The translations under genes were made by a program, and so were the position numbers. Shown here one piece after another: positions 35,001 through 44,756 of a stretch of DNA of 64,000 bases. Numbering within the stretch: the stretch's first letter is position 1; the number at the start of each line of letters is the position of its first letter. This DNA comes from Sphaerulina vaccinii. Lineage: Eukaryota > Ascomycota > Dothideomycetes > Mycosphaerellales > Mycosphaerellaceae. The notes below the pieces were generated by a model. It did no database searches. It saw nothing but the letters and a program-made list of their open reading frames with translations, and was not told the origin of the DNA. The DNA is taken from assembly GCA_022570795.1 (NCBI GenBank), contig JAKUDP010000010.1:1240001-1304000 (forward strand), read 5' to 3'.

Positions 35001-36276
35001 GGCGCGGCGGCGATTCATGAATGAAGAAAGGCGAAAGGAATGGCTCAAGGGGGCATACATTCCGGCAAGCAATGGCGTGGTACAGTTCGCCACCTTGCTG
35101 GACGACTATAAGCATGCATGTCCAGGAGACTCCGATGTCGAGTTCGATGACATTCTTTTGGCAGCACGGGCGGTATTTCGAGGTTCTGGTCCAAGAGAAC
35201 CTGATATCACAGACAGCACCACGTTCTTGCGCGCGTTATCTTCGTCAACGATGCGCACGAGGCAAAAGCACCTGGCAGAGAAGGAAGCCCATGAGCAGCG
35301 ATTGAAGTGGCTCAGAAGAAACTACGTGGCAGCCCGCAACGGCACTCTGCAAATCGCCGAAGTAATGGCAAGGTATCTGCATTCGTGTCCCAACGACAAG
35401 AATGTGAACCTAGATAGCTTTCTGAAAGCTGGGCAAGCGGCATACCCGTCCCTGAGCGTCACGCCTGCCATGCAATGGAAATCTCATGTCAGCTCTGCTG
35501 CACAGAGCAACGGCCAGACCTCTTCTTCGAGCTTATCAGAGGCAGCATCTACGCTTCCCAATTGCAGACAGTGGTGAGTATGGAGTTGTCTCTAGCAGGA
35601 AAGCGGAGACGTCGGCTGACAGTTTGCTCAGGCTTAAACAACGGTTCTTCCAAGACCCTAGTGGCAGCTATAGTATCGAAGACGTGGCTGTAGCCTACGA
35701 AGAAGAAAATCCTGCTGGCGATCGAACACATTTCGACCAAGCAATGCACATGCTATTCATGACTCGGGGTCGTGATGCAGGTGACGCGAAGTTCACCAGA
35801 ATCAGGGAGTCTGCAGGTTCGCAGCCAGCATCACAGACGTCCAAGGCCCCTAAATCGCAACGCGATGCAGAAGCAGCACAGAAGAGGTCTCAAGAATGGT
35901 AGGTCTCTCAGGGCGTGCGTATGCAATGACACCCACTAACGCTTTATGCAGGTTCCGAAAGCATTACGTGCGGGATGAGTCTGGAACGCTCAGTATTCAC
36001 GATCTCATCCAAGGGTATAAGCACCAAGATACTTCAGAGTACAGAATCAGGGATGCAGCACTCCTCAAGGCTTTGCAGAAGACGTTTGGTCTAGTTCAGA
36101 AGACGACCAGGTTCTCCTCAAAGCCCGACAGCATTCCACTACGACCTTCCAGGACAGCACCTGTTTCCACTTCAACTCATAAGGAGACCACAACTAGTAG
36201 GCATGGTTGTCCTGACCTTGGCCAAGAGAATCAGCACATGCTAATCTGTGTAGCAGACAACCACTGCCTGGCTTGA
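32047..36276 (+). CDS. probable TPP1/Est3-type OB-fold (telomere) protein with five C-terminal repeats
   Basis: Exons 32047-35573, 35632-35898 and 35952-36276; 1372 residues in this model. Residues 1-175 (WLAQLLKDEIAAVIDW; VVVSDGNLKVKARLS; ILQLKKFTII; VQLQIDEIGYR) resemble the N-terminal OB-fold of fungal TPP1/Est3 shelterin subunits: a helix, then a five-strand pattern with the 'D...ikA.lS' strand. Residues ~180-850 are low-complexity Ser/Pro/Gln. Five repeats begin with Trp at residues 862, 999, 1088, 1176 and 1265 and follow W-x3-N/HY...NG-x-L/I-x-I/M-x-x-V/L-x-x-Y-x-x-x-C/F...AA-x-x-x-F. The pattern recalls an RFX-like winged helix. Both introns split the TGG codon that starts a repeat. 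The 3' end is uncertain: another frame stays open beyond 36276 (see findings). The telomere assignment rests on memory of the family and is moderate. Confidence 0.6.
34621..36090 (+). repeat. five protein-level repeats (about 89-residue period in repeats 2-5)
   Basis: Repeat starts (Trp codon) are at about 34630, 35041, 35308, 35572/35632 (split) and 35897/35952 (split). Trp-to-Trp spacing is 137, 89, 88 and 89 residues. Shared positions include the Trp, an aromatic five residues on, a Gly in the turn, a Tyr about 22 residues on and an Ala/aromatic-rich last helix. The repeats are diverged at DNA level, so the duplication is old. Confidence 0.75.
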
Positions 36277-36586
36277 TCAACAACGTGGATGTGTTCGAGA
36301 ACCCTGCACTGGACTCAACAAGCTCGATATCTGAATTCTGCGCAGCCTATCTTGGGCTTGGATCTACAAAGGGCAATGCCTTCGCTGACGCTACCACGAG
36401 AACGAAGACCCAGAACAATCGTGTCGATGTTCTCCGTTGGAAACTATGAAAGAAGTGGATGACAGACCCGTCTCTCTTTAGCAGACACAACCATACATAT
36501 GCTGATCCTCAGCGAAGCAAGGGCATACTAGCCAAATATCACACTCGATTCAGCACCTTCTGAGCAGGGCTTTGCCTTGTCCATTG
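36277..36586. other. convergent 3' region containing an alternative open frame
   Basis: The OB-fold gene and the alpha/beta-hydrolase gene converge here. A plus-strand frame, one base off the preceding gene, is open from about 36213 to a TGA at 36447-36449. After that TGA it continues open to 36563, only 23 bases before the hydrolase stop codon. Confidence 0.5.
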
Positions 36587-37867
36587 CTAGGTATTCCCAA
36601 TGTGCTTGAAGACCTTCGTGATCGCACCTTTTTCATAGTCAAGGACGATCGTCTCGTGGTTGGTACTGGCCAGCTGCTGAGTCTCGACGTCAACGACCCC
36701 AGCAACACAGCTCTGATTCCAGCATGTCTGGAAGTAGGCGGTTCCTTTCTTTCCGATCATCATATCAGACTCTGCGAAGAAGACCTGGAGTTTCAGCCTC
36801 GGCACCCTCTCACTCGCATCTTGTCTTGCCGTTTCCTCTCTACAGAATATGGCCACGCAATCCCGGAAGTTCTCGCAGACACCCCTGGATACGGTGTTAG
36901 CGTCGCGTCTCTTCATACACCTAGTCGTTTGTCCAAGTAAAGAAAACGTTCGCTTTGGACTCACCACAACCCTTTCCCTCCTCTCAAACACAATCGGGCC
37001 TCATCATTCGCGCCTTTCATGCTTTCGGCCCAAGCGTACTTTCCCTGCAAGCGTTCAATCTCCTTCACAGTCGCTGCGTCTACGCCATACTTGGCTTGCG
37101 CAGAGGTCTCATCATCAGAGCCTGAGTCCCCAGACTGTGCTTGGAAGAGATTGGCAGTCGATGTGAGTACACCACCGGACCATGAACTTGCTGCACCTAA
37201 GCTATTGTTTACGAAGCCAGCGAGACTCGACCAGCCATCGAAAGCTGCATTAGGAAGCTTTGCCAATGCGGTGGTAAGCGCCATATTGGAATGTTCTTGT
37301 GAAACCCAGGGCGCTATATATGTGATAATCAGTAGACATCGAAATCTGATTCACACAACCACTATAGTACTAACCAAGCATTGCAACATAAGGTCGCTCT
37401 TTATGTAAAACATCTCGAAGATAATACAACGTATTCAACAGATATATCGTCCCAGCTGAATGCGACACAAGAGAAATACCTTCCTTCGTGATATTAAGAT
37501 GCTGCAGAAGTCTTGGAACAGTCTCCAACCAGACACTGATTCGTTGATCAATGGGAACAGGTGTCGAGCCACCAATACCTGGTCTGTCTACGCATATGAC
37601 TCGTACGCCATTTTCGTGAGCGATTTTATCGAATGCGAGTGCGAAATATCGAGGTCCGAACATTGGTCCTATGAAGAGTATGATGGGTAACTTGCTTGAG
37701 AAGTTCGTCGTTGTTGCGAACGTGATGCGAAGTTTGGAGTGGTTGGTAGTCGCGGGGAGCCAGAGACATTGGTGGAAGGACTTGTTTGCGAGGAGCTGAA
37801 TTGCGACGTCTGTTGGAGTAGAAGCTGTTCCTGCCATTGTGTCATTGATCTGCAATGTTGTTTGCAT
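36587..37867 (-). CDS. alpha/beta-hydrolase fold protein
   Basis: Exons 37867-37375, 37313-36965 and 36884-36587 on the minus strand; 379 residues. Introns are 61 and 80 nt; the second has a CGCTAACA branch site. The N-terminal half has LPIILFIGPMFGPRYFA (oxyanion strand-loop region), RVICVDRPGIGGSTP and then the nucleophile elbow VSHSAG (G/S-x-S-x-G with Ser as nucleophile). Near the C-terminus, FAESDMMIGKKG fits the acidic catalytic residue region and STNHET the catalytic His, so the Ser-Asp-His set appears present. No transmembrane segment or targeting signal is clear. Substrate unknown: esterase, lipase-like or other small-molecule hydrolase. An ATG ten codons downstream is an equally possible start. 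Confidence 0.85.
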
Positions 37868-38124
37868 GGTGTGAGTGTGTTGGTGAAGCAGCTGATGATA
37901 TGCAGATTCGGGATGCTGAACGACTCCACATAACTTAATAGAGAATCCTTCGGATCTTTCAGTTCCTCCGCCTTGCCAAGAGAGGAATGAAGGCTGAAAA
38001 ACAAGGACAATGCCACATTACACCGCTGCTGGCGACGGTACTTACGAACAGTATGCTCCTATCTTCGGGTCATTACTTCCTACAACGCCATGCTATGCCG
38101 TGCCCTGGATATTATATCTACTTA
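37868..38124. promoter_or_regulatory. hydrolase promoter and Pff1 3' UTR
   Basis: 257 bp between two genes on the same strand. The hydrolase promoter must lie here, overlapping the Pff1 transcript end. Confidence 0.5.
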
Positions 38125-41100
38125 TTACACCACGAAGCTCTTGTATACTTCTAACAATCCATCAGCGGTCTTGGTTGCGACGCTCCATATTGGTTCGTTC
38201 CTATGCAGTTCGTCATAAGCTGGTATCGCTCCACGCGTGTTGGCGTCCGCATAGCTGCACCAGGCTCTTCCTGTCTGTCCTTTTGCAACGCCCTTCGCTC
38301 CCAGTGATGTGTCTGCAGGCCAAGTGACATTGACCTTGAAAGTCTTGTCCCAGTCGCGGCTGAACAGCTTCACTTGATAGCTACCATCATCGCCAACAGC
38401 TCGCTGCAAGGGCGACATGGCACCACCATCGATGGAGACTGCTTCGACGGCGTTGTCGAATGAGAGTCGGCAGATCTTCGTATTCAGACCTTGAAGGCTG
38501 AACAAGGCAGTACTGCCATCATGCGTGACATTCAGTCGGAGCCACTTCTGATAAGGCTTCTCCGTCTTGTTCCCCTTCTTCATGACCTGCAGCCCATCGT
38601 ATCCTCTCGGTATCACATTTGGCGGCAGACCAGACCATGAGCAGCTTACAAGGCCGTTCCTGTGTAGTAGAGAAGTCTCACCGCAGTTCCAAGGCTGTCC
38701 AGCCGCGCTAGGCATCTCGGCAATGACATCCTGGACATAGCCATCAAGACCCGCCAACGTCACATTATTGGCCCCAGAGTCCAGATCCATGTGCTGTACA
38801 AAGTAGTATTTCATCCTCGCATCCCTAGAGAATGGAAAGGCGAACAAGTTGTACACCAGACATCCAATGAAGATGAAGAAGAAAAATGTCGGGACCTGAT
38901 ATGTGAAACGATGTAGGAAGGGTGTAAGAGGCAGCAGCAGCAGTACTGTGAATATCGCCAGGAGCAGGTAGACGGGAAGAACTGTGTTGCCGTCTGCTGG
39001 GGTCTGGTTTGTCGCAGACATGATGAGAAGTCCGATCTGTCCAATGATAATGATGTTGATCGGCACAAGAATTAGGAACTGCAAGGTCCATGTCCAAGAA
39101 GGTAGTGAGGACGACCACGCTTGCTCATCCAGGAATGCTTTGCTTAGCAAAGGCTCATCGGTGTCATCTGGTACCTCATCCCGATCTGCTCGGCGATGAC
39201 CAAAGCTCGCAAAGGTCTGCTTGTTGGCACGATCATCTGCGTGACTGAGCAGAGACGACCTCTCCGTGGGCTCGCCTGCATCGTCAGCTGCTGCTGCATT
39301 ATCAAGCAATCTTCGCGATGATCTGCTCCCTGGGCGAATGGACGCGGAATCAGCTTGTGCACCAAGCGCAGTCTCTACGTACTTCTGCTTAGTCGGAAGG
39401 GCGAACAACTCGAGGTAGGAGATGAGAAGGGCGAGGTGCGCCGAAAAGTTGAAGAACACGAAGAAGTATCCGCTCCCAAGATGGAAGTTGTGCTCGCCTA
39501 CGGTGGTGGCCACTAAGCATATCCAGCTCAGGATGTAGAGCCAGAGAAGGCAGAACGCCCTGTGCAGCGCAGTAGGTCTGATGTTCGCGGCACCTGCCAG
39601 TAGAAGCCAGGCAATGGCAAACCAGGCTGTCAAGAACATTGCCCAGACTGCGTACTCGGAGGAGTAAACAATGTACGGGTTGATTTTCGTGATGAGAAAC
39701 GCGAGCAGAACTGTGACACCTGTCGCGACGATGAATGCGAACAACCAGCGAGACCAGCCGCGGATACCGTGGAGACGAATCGCTTCATCATCGTCAGATG
39801 AGTTCAAGTAGCGCTTTCCAGCAAATAGGTACCACTTGTCGAGCTTCCGCAGGATGATCTCAAGCAAAATGAGGATGATTGGGCCAGCCACAAGCAGTGT
39901 GACGGAAAGGGCGAAGAGCGTGTTCAGTTTGCCCACGACAAATGCGAGACCGAGCAAGTCAAAGTAGAACGAATCACTGCCTTTGCCAGTGTCCAGTCTT
40001 CCATTTCTGTCGGTACGCCCTTCGAAAGTGCTGCCTTGGTACGATGTTAGCTCTTGCATGGTCGCAATGCTCGCGCTGAGCATGTGCCAAACGCTGTCTC
40101 TGCTTGTGTCTTTAGCTCCATCTTCGTTGGTATGATACCTAGCTCGGGGCTCATAGAAGGCCACGTCAAGGCCTCTCATGCCTGTAATGTGTCAGCATGC
40201 GCTTCATATGGAGTTTTTTGGTCATATGTTCACTACTCACCGAGCTCTTCTGTAAATACTGAGTAGTCGGTGCCCTAGATTCGTAGAAGGTAAGCATGTC
40301 GCTGAGGCGAGCAGATGTCGGCCACGTCCTCGAATGTGCAATTGAGACCACCTGGAATAGCTTGTGGAGGCACTTACAGATCTGATGAAGCCTCGCTTGA
40401 AGCCGTCTCCACTGACGACTGAGCCAAATGGATTTGGACTCTTGCTGTAGGCCTTCGTCACTTCCGCATCTGTGCTTCGAAACAGCATGGCTCTGCCACC
40501 AGCGCCAGCACCTTCAAGATTGAGGAAAGTGTGCGCAAACTGAGCAACCGGGTGATTGACATAGCTGTGAGCACCGAAGAGTCCATTCTCTTCGGCATTG
40601 TTGAAAAGGGCGATTATGCCTCTCCTGGGCTGATTGCCTTCTGTGGTGAAATGCGAGATGAGCTGCAGGATAGAGACGACACCGACACCATCATCAGTGG
40701 CTCCGAATCCAGATGCTACACTATCATAGTGTGCGTTGACCAGCACGCCGCTCTGGCCATCGTAGGCTTTCGTGCTATTCCACCAGTCACCTTCCTTGTC
40801 ATGCTGGCCTCGGATGTACACGATCAGGTTCGTGCTCTCGCCGTACAATGTAACAGGAGCGTGTGTCCAGTCATCCTGACTCGTGAAATTGCTTGTGTCA
40901 TTCGCGAAGACCGTCACGAGCTGTGATCCCTCCTCTTTCGATGTGAAGCCTTGGTCATTGGCATAGACGGTCTGTTGTCCGACCTTGTTGTTGGCCAATA
41001 TGCCCTCCACTCGCTGCAGCAGATAGTCCCGCACCACATCGTTCCTCCTACTGCCCCAAGGATGGTAGCCATCTGACAGGAATTCGAGGTCCAGCCATGC

Positions 41101-41268
41101 TTCGGTGAGGTTGATGCCAGTGACCGGCGTCGGTGAGATCGGCGCGCTGGGAACGGTGGTGTGCACTACAACGAGCACGGCGAAGAGTGCGATGTAGGCG
41201 GCCGAGGCGATGATGGTGACCTGAGGCTTCAAGAAGGCCAGTGGGCTCCACGAGCGAGACTGGCCCAT
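38125..41268 (-). CDS. pff1: vacuolar membrane protease Pff1 (M28 metallopeptidase)
   Basis: Exons 41268-40378, 40274-40241 and 40181-38125 on the minus strand; 993 residues. The start is the ATG of MGQSRSWSPLAFLKP; the frame above it lies in a simple repeat. A transmembrane segment follows (ASAAYIALFAVLVVVHT). The M28 zinc-peptidase domain shows VNAHYDSVASGFGATDDGVG (His and Asp ligands), ALFNNAEENGLFGAH (catalytic Glu and Glu ligand) and FLNLEGAGAGG. The second exon, only 34 nt, carries TDYSVFTEELG. The C-terminal two thirds hold about eight further membrane spans and a lumenal domain, as in yeast Pff1 (YBR074W). Length matches that family. It sits in the vacuolar membrane; physiological substrates are not established. 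Confidence 0.95.
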
Positions 41269-41271
41269 GTC

Positions 41272-41299
41272 GACTGAGACTGAGACTGAGACGGAGACT
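41272..41299. repeat. GACTGA hexamer repeat just upstream of the Pff1 start
   Basis: About four copies (the last with one change) lie 4 bp before the minus-strand ATG, in the presumed 5' UTR. Confidence 0.8.
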
Positions 41300-41785
41300 G
41301 CTGCTGCTCTCCCTCCACCGCCTCCACCGCTCCTTCTTCGTCTGCTTCTGCGCAGAACGAGTGGAGTACTCGAACTGAACTGCGTACGTACAGGGTATTG
41401 TGTACGTACTCTTGAGCGACTGGGGGAAGCAGAGGTGTGGCGGCTAGCTAGGAAAGACAAGGATGCATTGGAACAAGAGAGCTTCACCTGCATCGGCCTT
41501 ATTTTACGACATCATCCTGGCTACTATTTCGACCATCACGCGGACCACGTCAAACAGCGATGCCCATGTCGGACATCTGACCTGCAGGTGTACCGTATAC
41601 TTTACATAGAACAAGAAAAGGCGATTAGGGCACTACTTATGCATCTTATTGTGGTAATGTTCTCCTTCTATGCTATCTGCTAGAACGCTTGGCTTAAAGA
41701 ACTGGGTATCGTTTCCTTGCCACTGGAATCACTACATTAACTCCGCGCTGTCTATGCATACAAGCCAAGAATGCTGCCAAGTCTC
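41300..41785. other. Pff1 upstream region / 3' UTR of second Zn2Cys6 gene
   Basis: About 0.5 kb between two minus-strand genes. It carries the Pff1 promoter. No gene seen. Confidence 0.5.
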
Positions 41786-44756
41786 TTATTGTTGCTGATT
41801 CTGATAATTCGTCTGCTGCATCATATTCATGTTCATGGGGTTCCACGTCGACTCGGCGCCACCGAAAATGCCATGGATGTCGATGTTGTTCAAAGGCTGT
41901 TGGAACCCTTGCTGCCACTGTCCATTGGGCAGCTGTTGTATCGAGTTGGTGGCGCTCGTTGGTGTGCCATTGGTGTACGGCATCGCCTGTTGATGCGAGA
42001 ATGCGCCACCGAGCTGAGGCATGCTGCGCAATTGCTGTTGCTGTTGCTGCTCGAGGTAGGGCGGTAAGGTGTAGAATTGAGCTTCAATGTTCTCAGCGGC
42101 ATCTCGCCCAGATCCAGCAGGACTTGACTTTCCTACGCTGTTGCTGTACGGTTGCTGATTGATGTAGCTGGAGTTCTTTTCAAACTGTTGATTGTTCTCG
42201 AACGTCGTCAATGGCTGATTCGGGTATACAAAAGGTTCATCTGCCGTAGGGAACATCATAGATGATAGCTCAGATAGTTGCGGATTGGCGAAATTGGGCG
42301 GCATTGAGTACTGCTGCATCGCACTACCCATGGGATGTGATACACTTCTCTGGCTCATTGCAGGAAAACCACTTGTGTCGTACGGTCCAGTCGTTGGTGT
42401 TTGCGGTCCGTACGATGATCCGCCAGACTGCGACCAAGACGCTTCGTATGGTGAGGCAGCGCTAGGTGTGCTGCCATTGGGCAAGCTTGCGAACGTCGTT
42501 CTCTTGGAATCCTGAGTGGCCATTGAGATGTCTGGATGACTGCGCGATGCTGGTGGGCCAGACTGCTGAGGTCCCTGTTCATACGATCTCTTCTTGCTGG
42601 CGCTCGGGTTCTGCTGACCCTCTCTTAGCCACGCCGGTAGCCTCTGAAATACGATATTGAGCGTAGCTGTGCAGCGATCCGCGGCCATACTCCTTGACGA
42701 CAGCGATGCGAGCACGTCTCTCCCTTCTATGGCGTCTTTCATGACTGCTGCTGTGGTCGGGTTGTCTGGGTTCTCCGCAGCGAAGTAAACTAGCGCAAGA
42801 ATCGAAAAGAAAGTAGTGTACATGATGAACCAGAATGCACCATTGAGCAGACCTTTCTGCTTCATCTGTGATGCAATGTGAATGATGTTGCGCGACACGT
42901 TCACGAAAGATGCAGCACAAGCGTAAGCTCTCTGGTCGACTGGCTTCGATCTCCTCTCCATGGCTGTGTAGTGCAGGAAAGGACGATAGAGCAAGACTTG
43001 CGCGTGCGCGTACGACAGTCGAAGTAGCTGCTGTACTCGAGCGTATCGTGGTGGTGCTTCACACGGAGTCAGAATTGGTGGGAGGCTCTTCTTCCACTCT
43101 TCTAGCTCGCTCTCAATCTCGCGGATGGTCGAAAATGAGACCGAGTAGGCTTTATCTCCCGCTCGTTGTGGTTCCGGAATCTTGATGGGATATATCTTTC
43201 GCACGATCTTCTGCAATATCTGTACCAGCCGAGTATGCGCGTTGAAAGCGGTCATTAGCGACACCACGCCCTTGGGCTGTGGCAATATTGCCTCCTTCGT
43301 GATGTACTCATCGTCGACTTCGAGCGGGTATTCCTGATCAACATCATCGTCGCTTAGTGTCTGCGGCAAGCCAAGCATTGCACCAACGTAGATGTCCATC
43401 TTTCGAACGATCCAAAACACTCTCTTCCTGCTTTCAGCCTCAATCGGATCGAAGTTGCCAGCGGCAGCTCGATGCAAGCCCAGTCTCAACGCCGATCGTA
43501 GAGCCACACCAACGTAAGCATAGCATTGGGACATCTTTGCAGAAGATTGCAAAAACAAGATCATGAAGACCACGGCTTGAATCGACGACAGGTCCCGGCA
43601 GTCCGCGATGTCCATAAGCTGCCTGGCAGTCTTGAAGTACGTGAAGCCCTGTTGGATAGCACTCTCGTAGCCGTCAAGATCAATGACAGTCTCGTCGTCC
43701 TTGCCAAACAAGCTGCCGAGAGCAATGGCACTGTAGAAGAGAGGTAGGAAACTGTTATCCTCGTTGCTGTAGTTGTCGGCGGAAGTCGCATAGATACGCT
43801 CAAAGCTCTCCCAGTAGGTCGGTCCATGCACCATCCTCAGTAAGGCGGCAGCATCGTTGATCGCATATACGCTGAGTTGTCTAGCCATCTCCTTGGGTGG
43901 TAGGTCGACGCTGCTGTTCGGTGACATCTCACCCAGAGGCGACTCTATAGCCGACCGGGGCGATTCCAGCACCTGTGACATCGGCCTGGTCTTGACAAAA
44001 GGCGTAGCCAGTGTCTCTGGCCCCATGAGATCTCCTAGCTGCTCACGCATTCGTCTTACGAAGCTCAGTCCAGATGAGTGACCGTGATAGTCCCAGTGCC
44101 CTGACTCGTCCATATCCAGCTGTGCCACAGCGCGAACCATCGATTCCAGATTGGTGTCAGATTTCTTATCAGCAGAGGATGGCAGTGCTACTGCTGGTGC
44201 TGATGGAGGCATCTTCGGCAGTGATACTTCTGGCGCAACAGTAGTAGGATTGCCCTTTCCTGGCGCTCCTGGAATCCATCCTTGCGCCACTGCAGCATCG
44301 ATTCCAGGATCGTTCAGGTCGAGGTTTGGTATGAGAATGTGCAAGAGTGTTTCTGCGCGGTGCACTCGATGTTCGAGATTCTCCACGTATTGTGGTGCAG
44401 GGTTTCTTCGTCGATTTGAAGGTTGATCGTATGTACATTCTGCAATCATGTTCAGTGCCAAGTCGCATACCAAGAGAGGCTTGTTGGGAAAACATACCAT
44501 AGCTGTACACTGTACAATGCGTGCATGGCTGCTTGCCATCACACTTGATCTTCTTCCTACGGCACTCGTCGCAAGCTCGAGTTACACGCCGTCTCTTCTG
44601 CAAATTGCCAGCAGTCTTTACTGCTGCAGCACTCTTGCCGCCCAGAGCTGAGGGCGAGGCCTGGCCAGATTCGGTCTTCACTTCATTGTGTTCATCTCCA
44701 CCAGACTCGGCGCCGCTGGCGTAGTCCTCGTGTTCTTCGGGCGAAGCATGTGCCAT
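41786..44756 (-). CDS. Zn(II)2Cys6 transcription factor with fungal-specific regulatory domain
   Basis: Exons 44756-44498 and 44439-41786 on the minus strand; 970 residues. The start is the ATG of MAHASPEEHEDY. The zinc cluster (about residues 66-95) reads CDECRRKKIKC ... CTHCTVYSYEC, preceded by QKRRRVTRA and followed by TYDQPSNRRRNPAPQYVENLE, a conserved linker leading into a short coiled coil. The single intron falls immediately before the sixth Cys codon. Residues ~220-560 show the helical Fungal_trans/MHR pattern, including RMVHGPTYWESFERIY, RSALRLGLHR and RKRVFWIVRKMDIYVGAMLGLP. The C-terminal third is Gln/Ser/Asn-rich, probably an activation region. A nuclear DNA-binding regulator; target pathway not inferable. 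It has a 3-kb gene-free upstream region. Confidence 0.92.

Noticed and set aside
17428..41268. Functional cluster of vesicle/vacuole genes (Sec31, Fab1, Pff1)
   Set aside because: They are separated by unrelated genes and act in different compartments; chance proximity is the simpler view.
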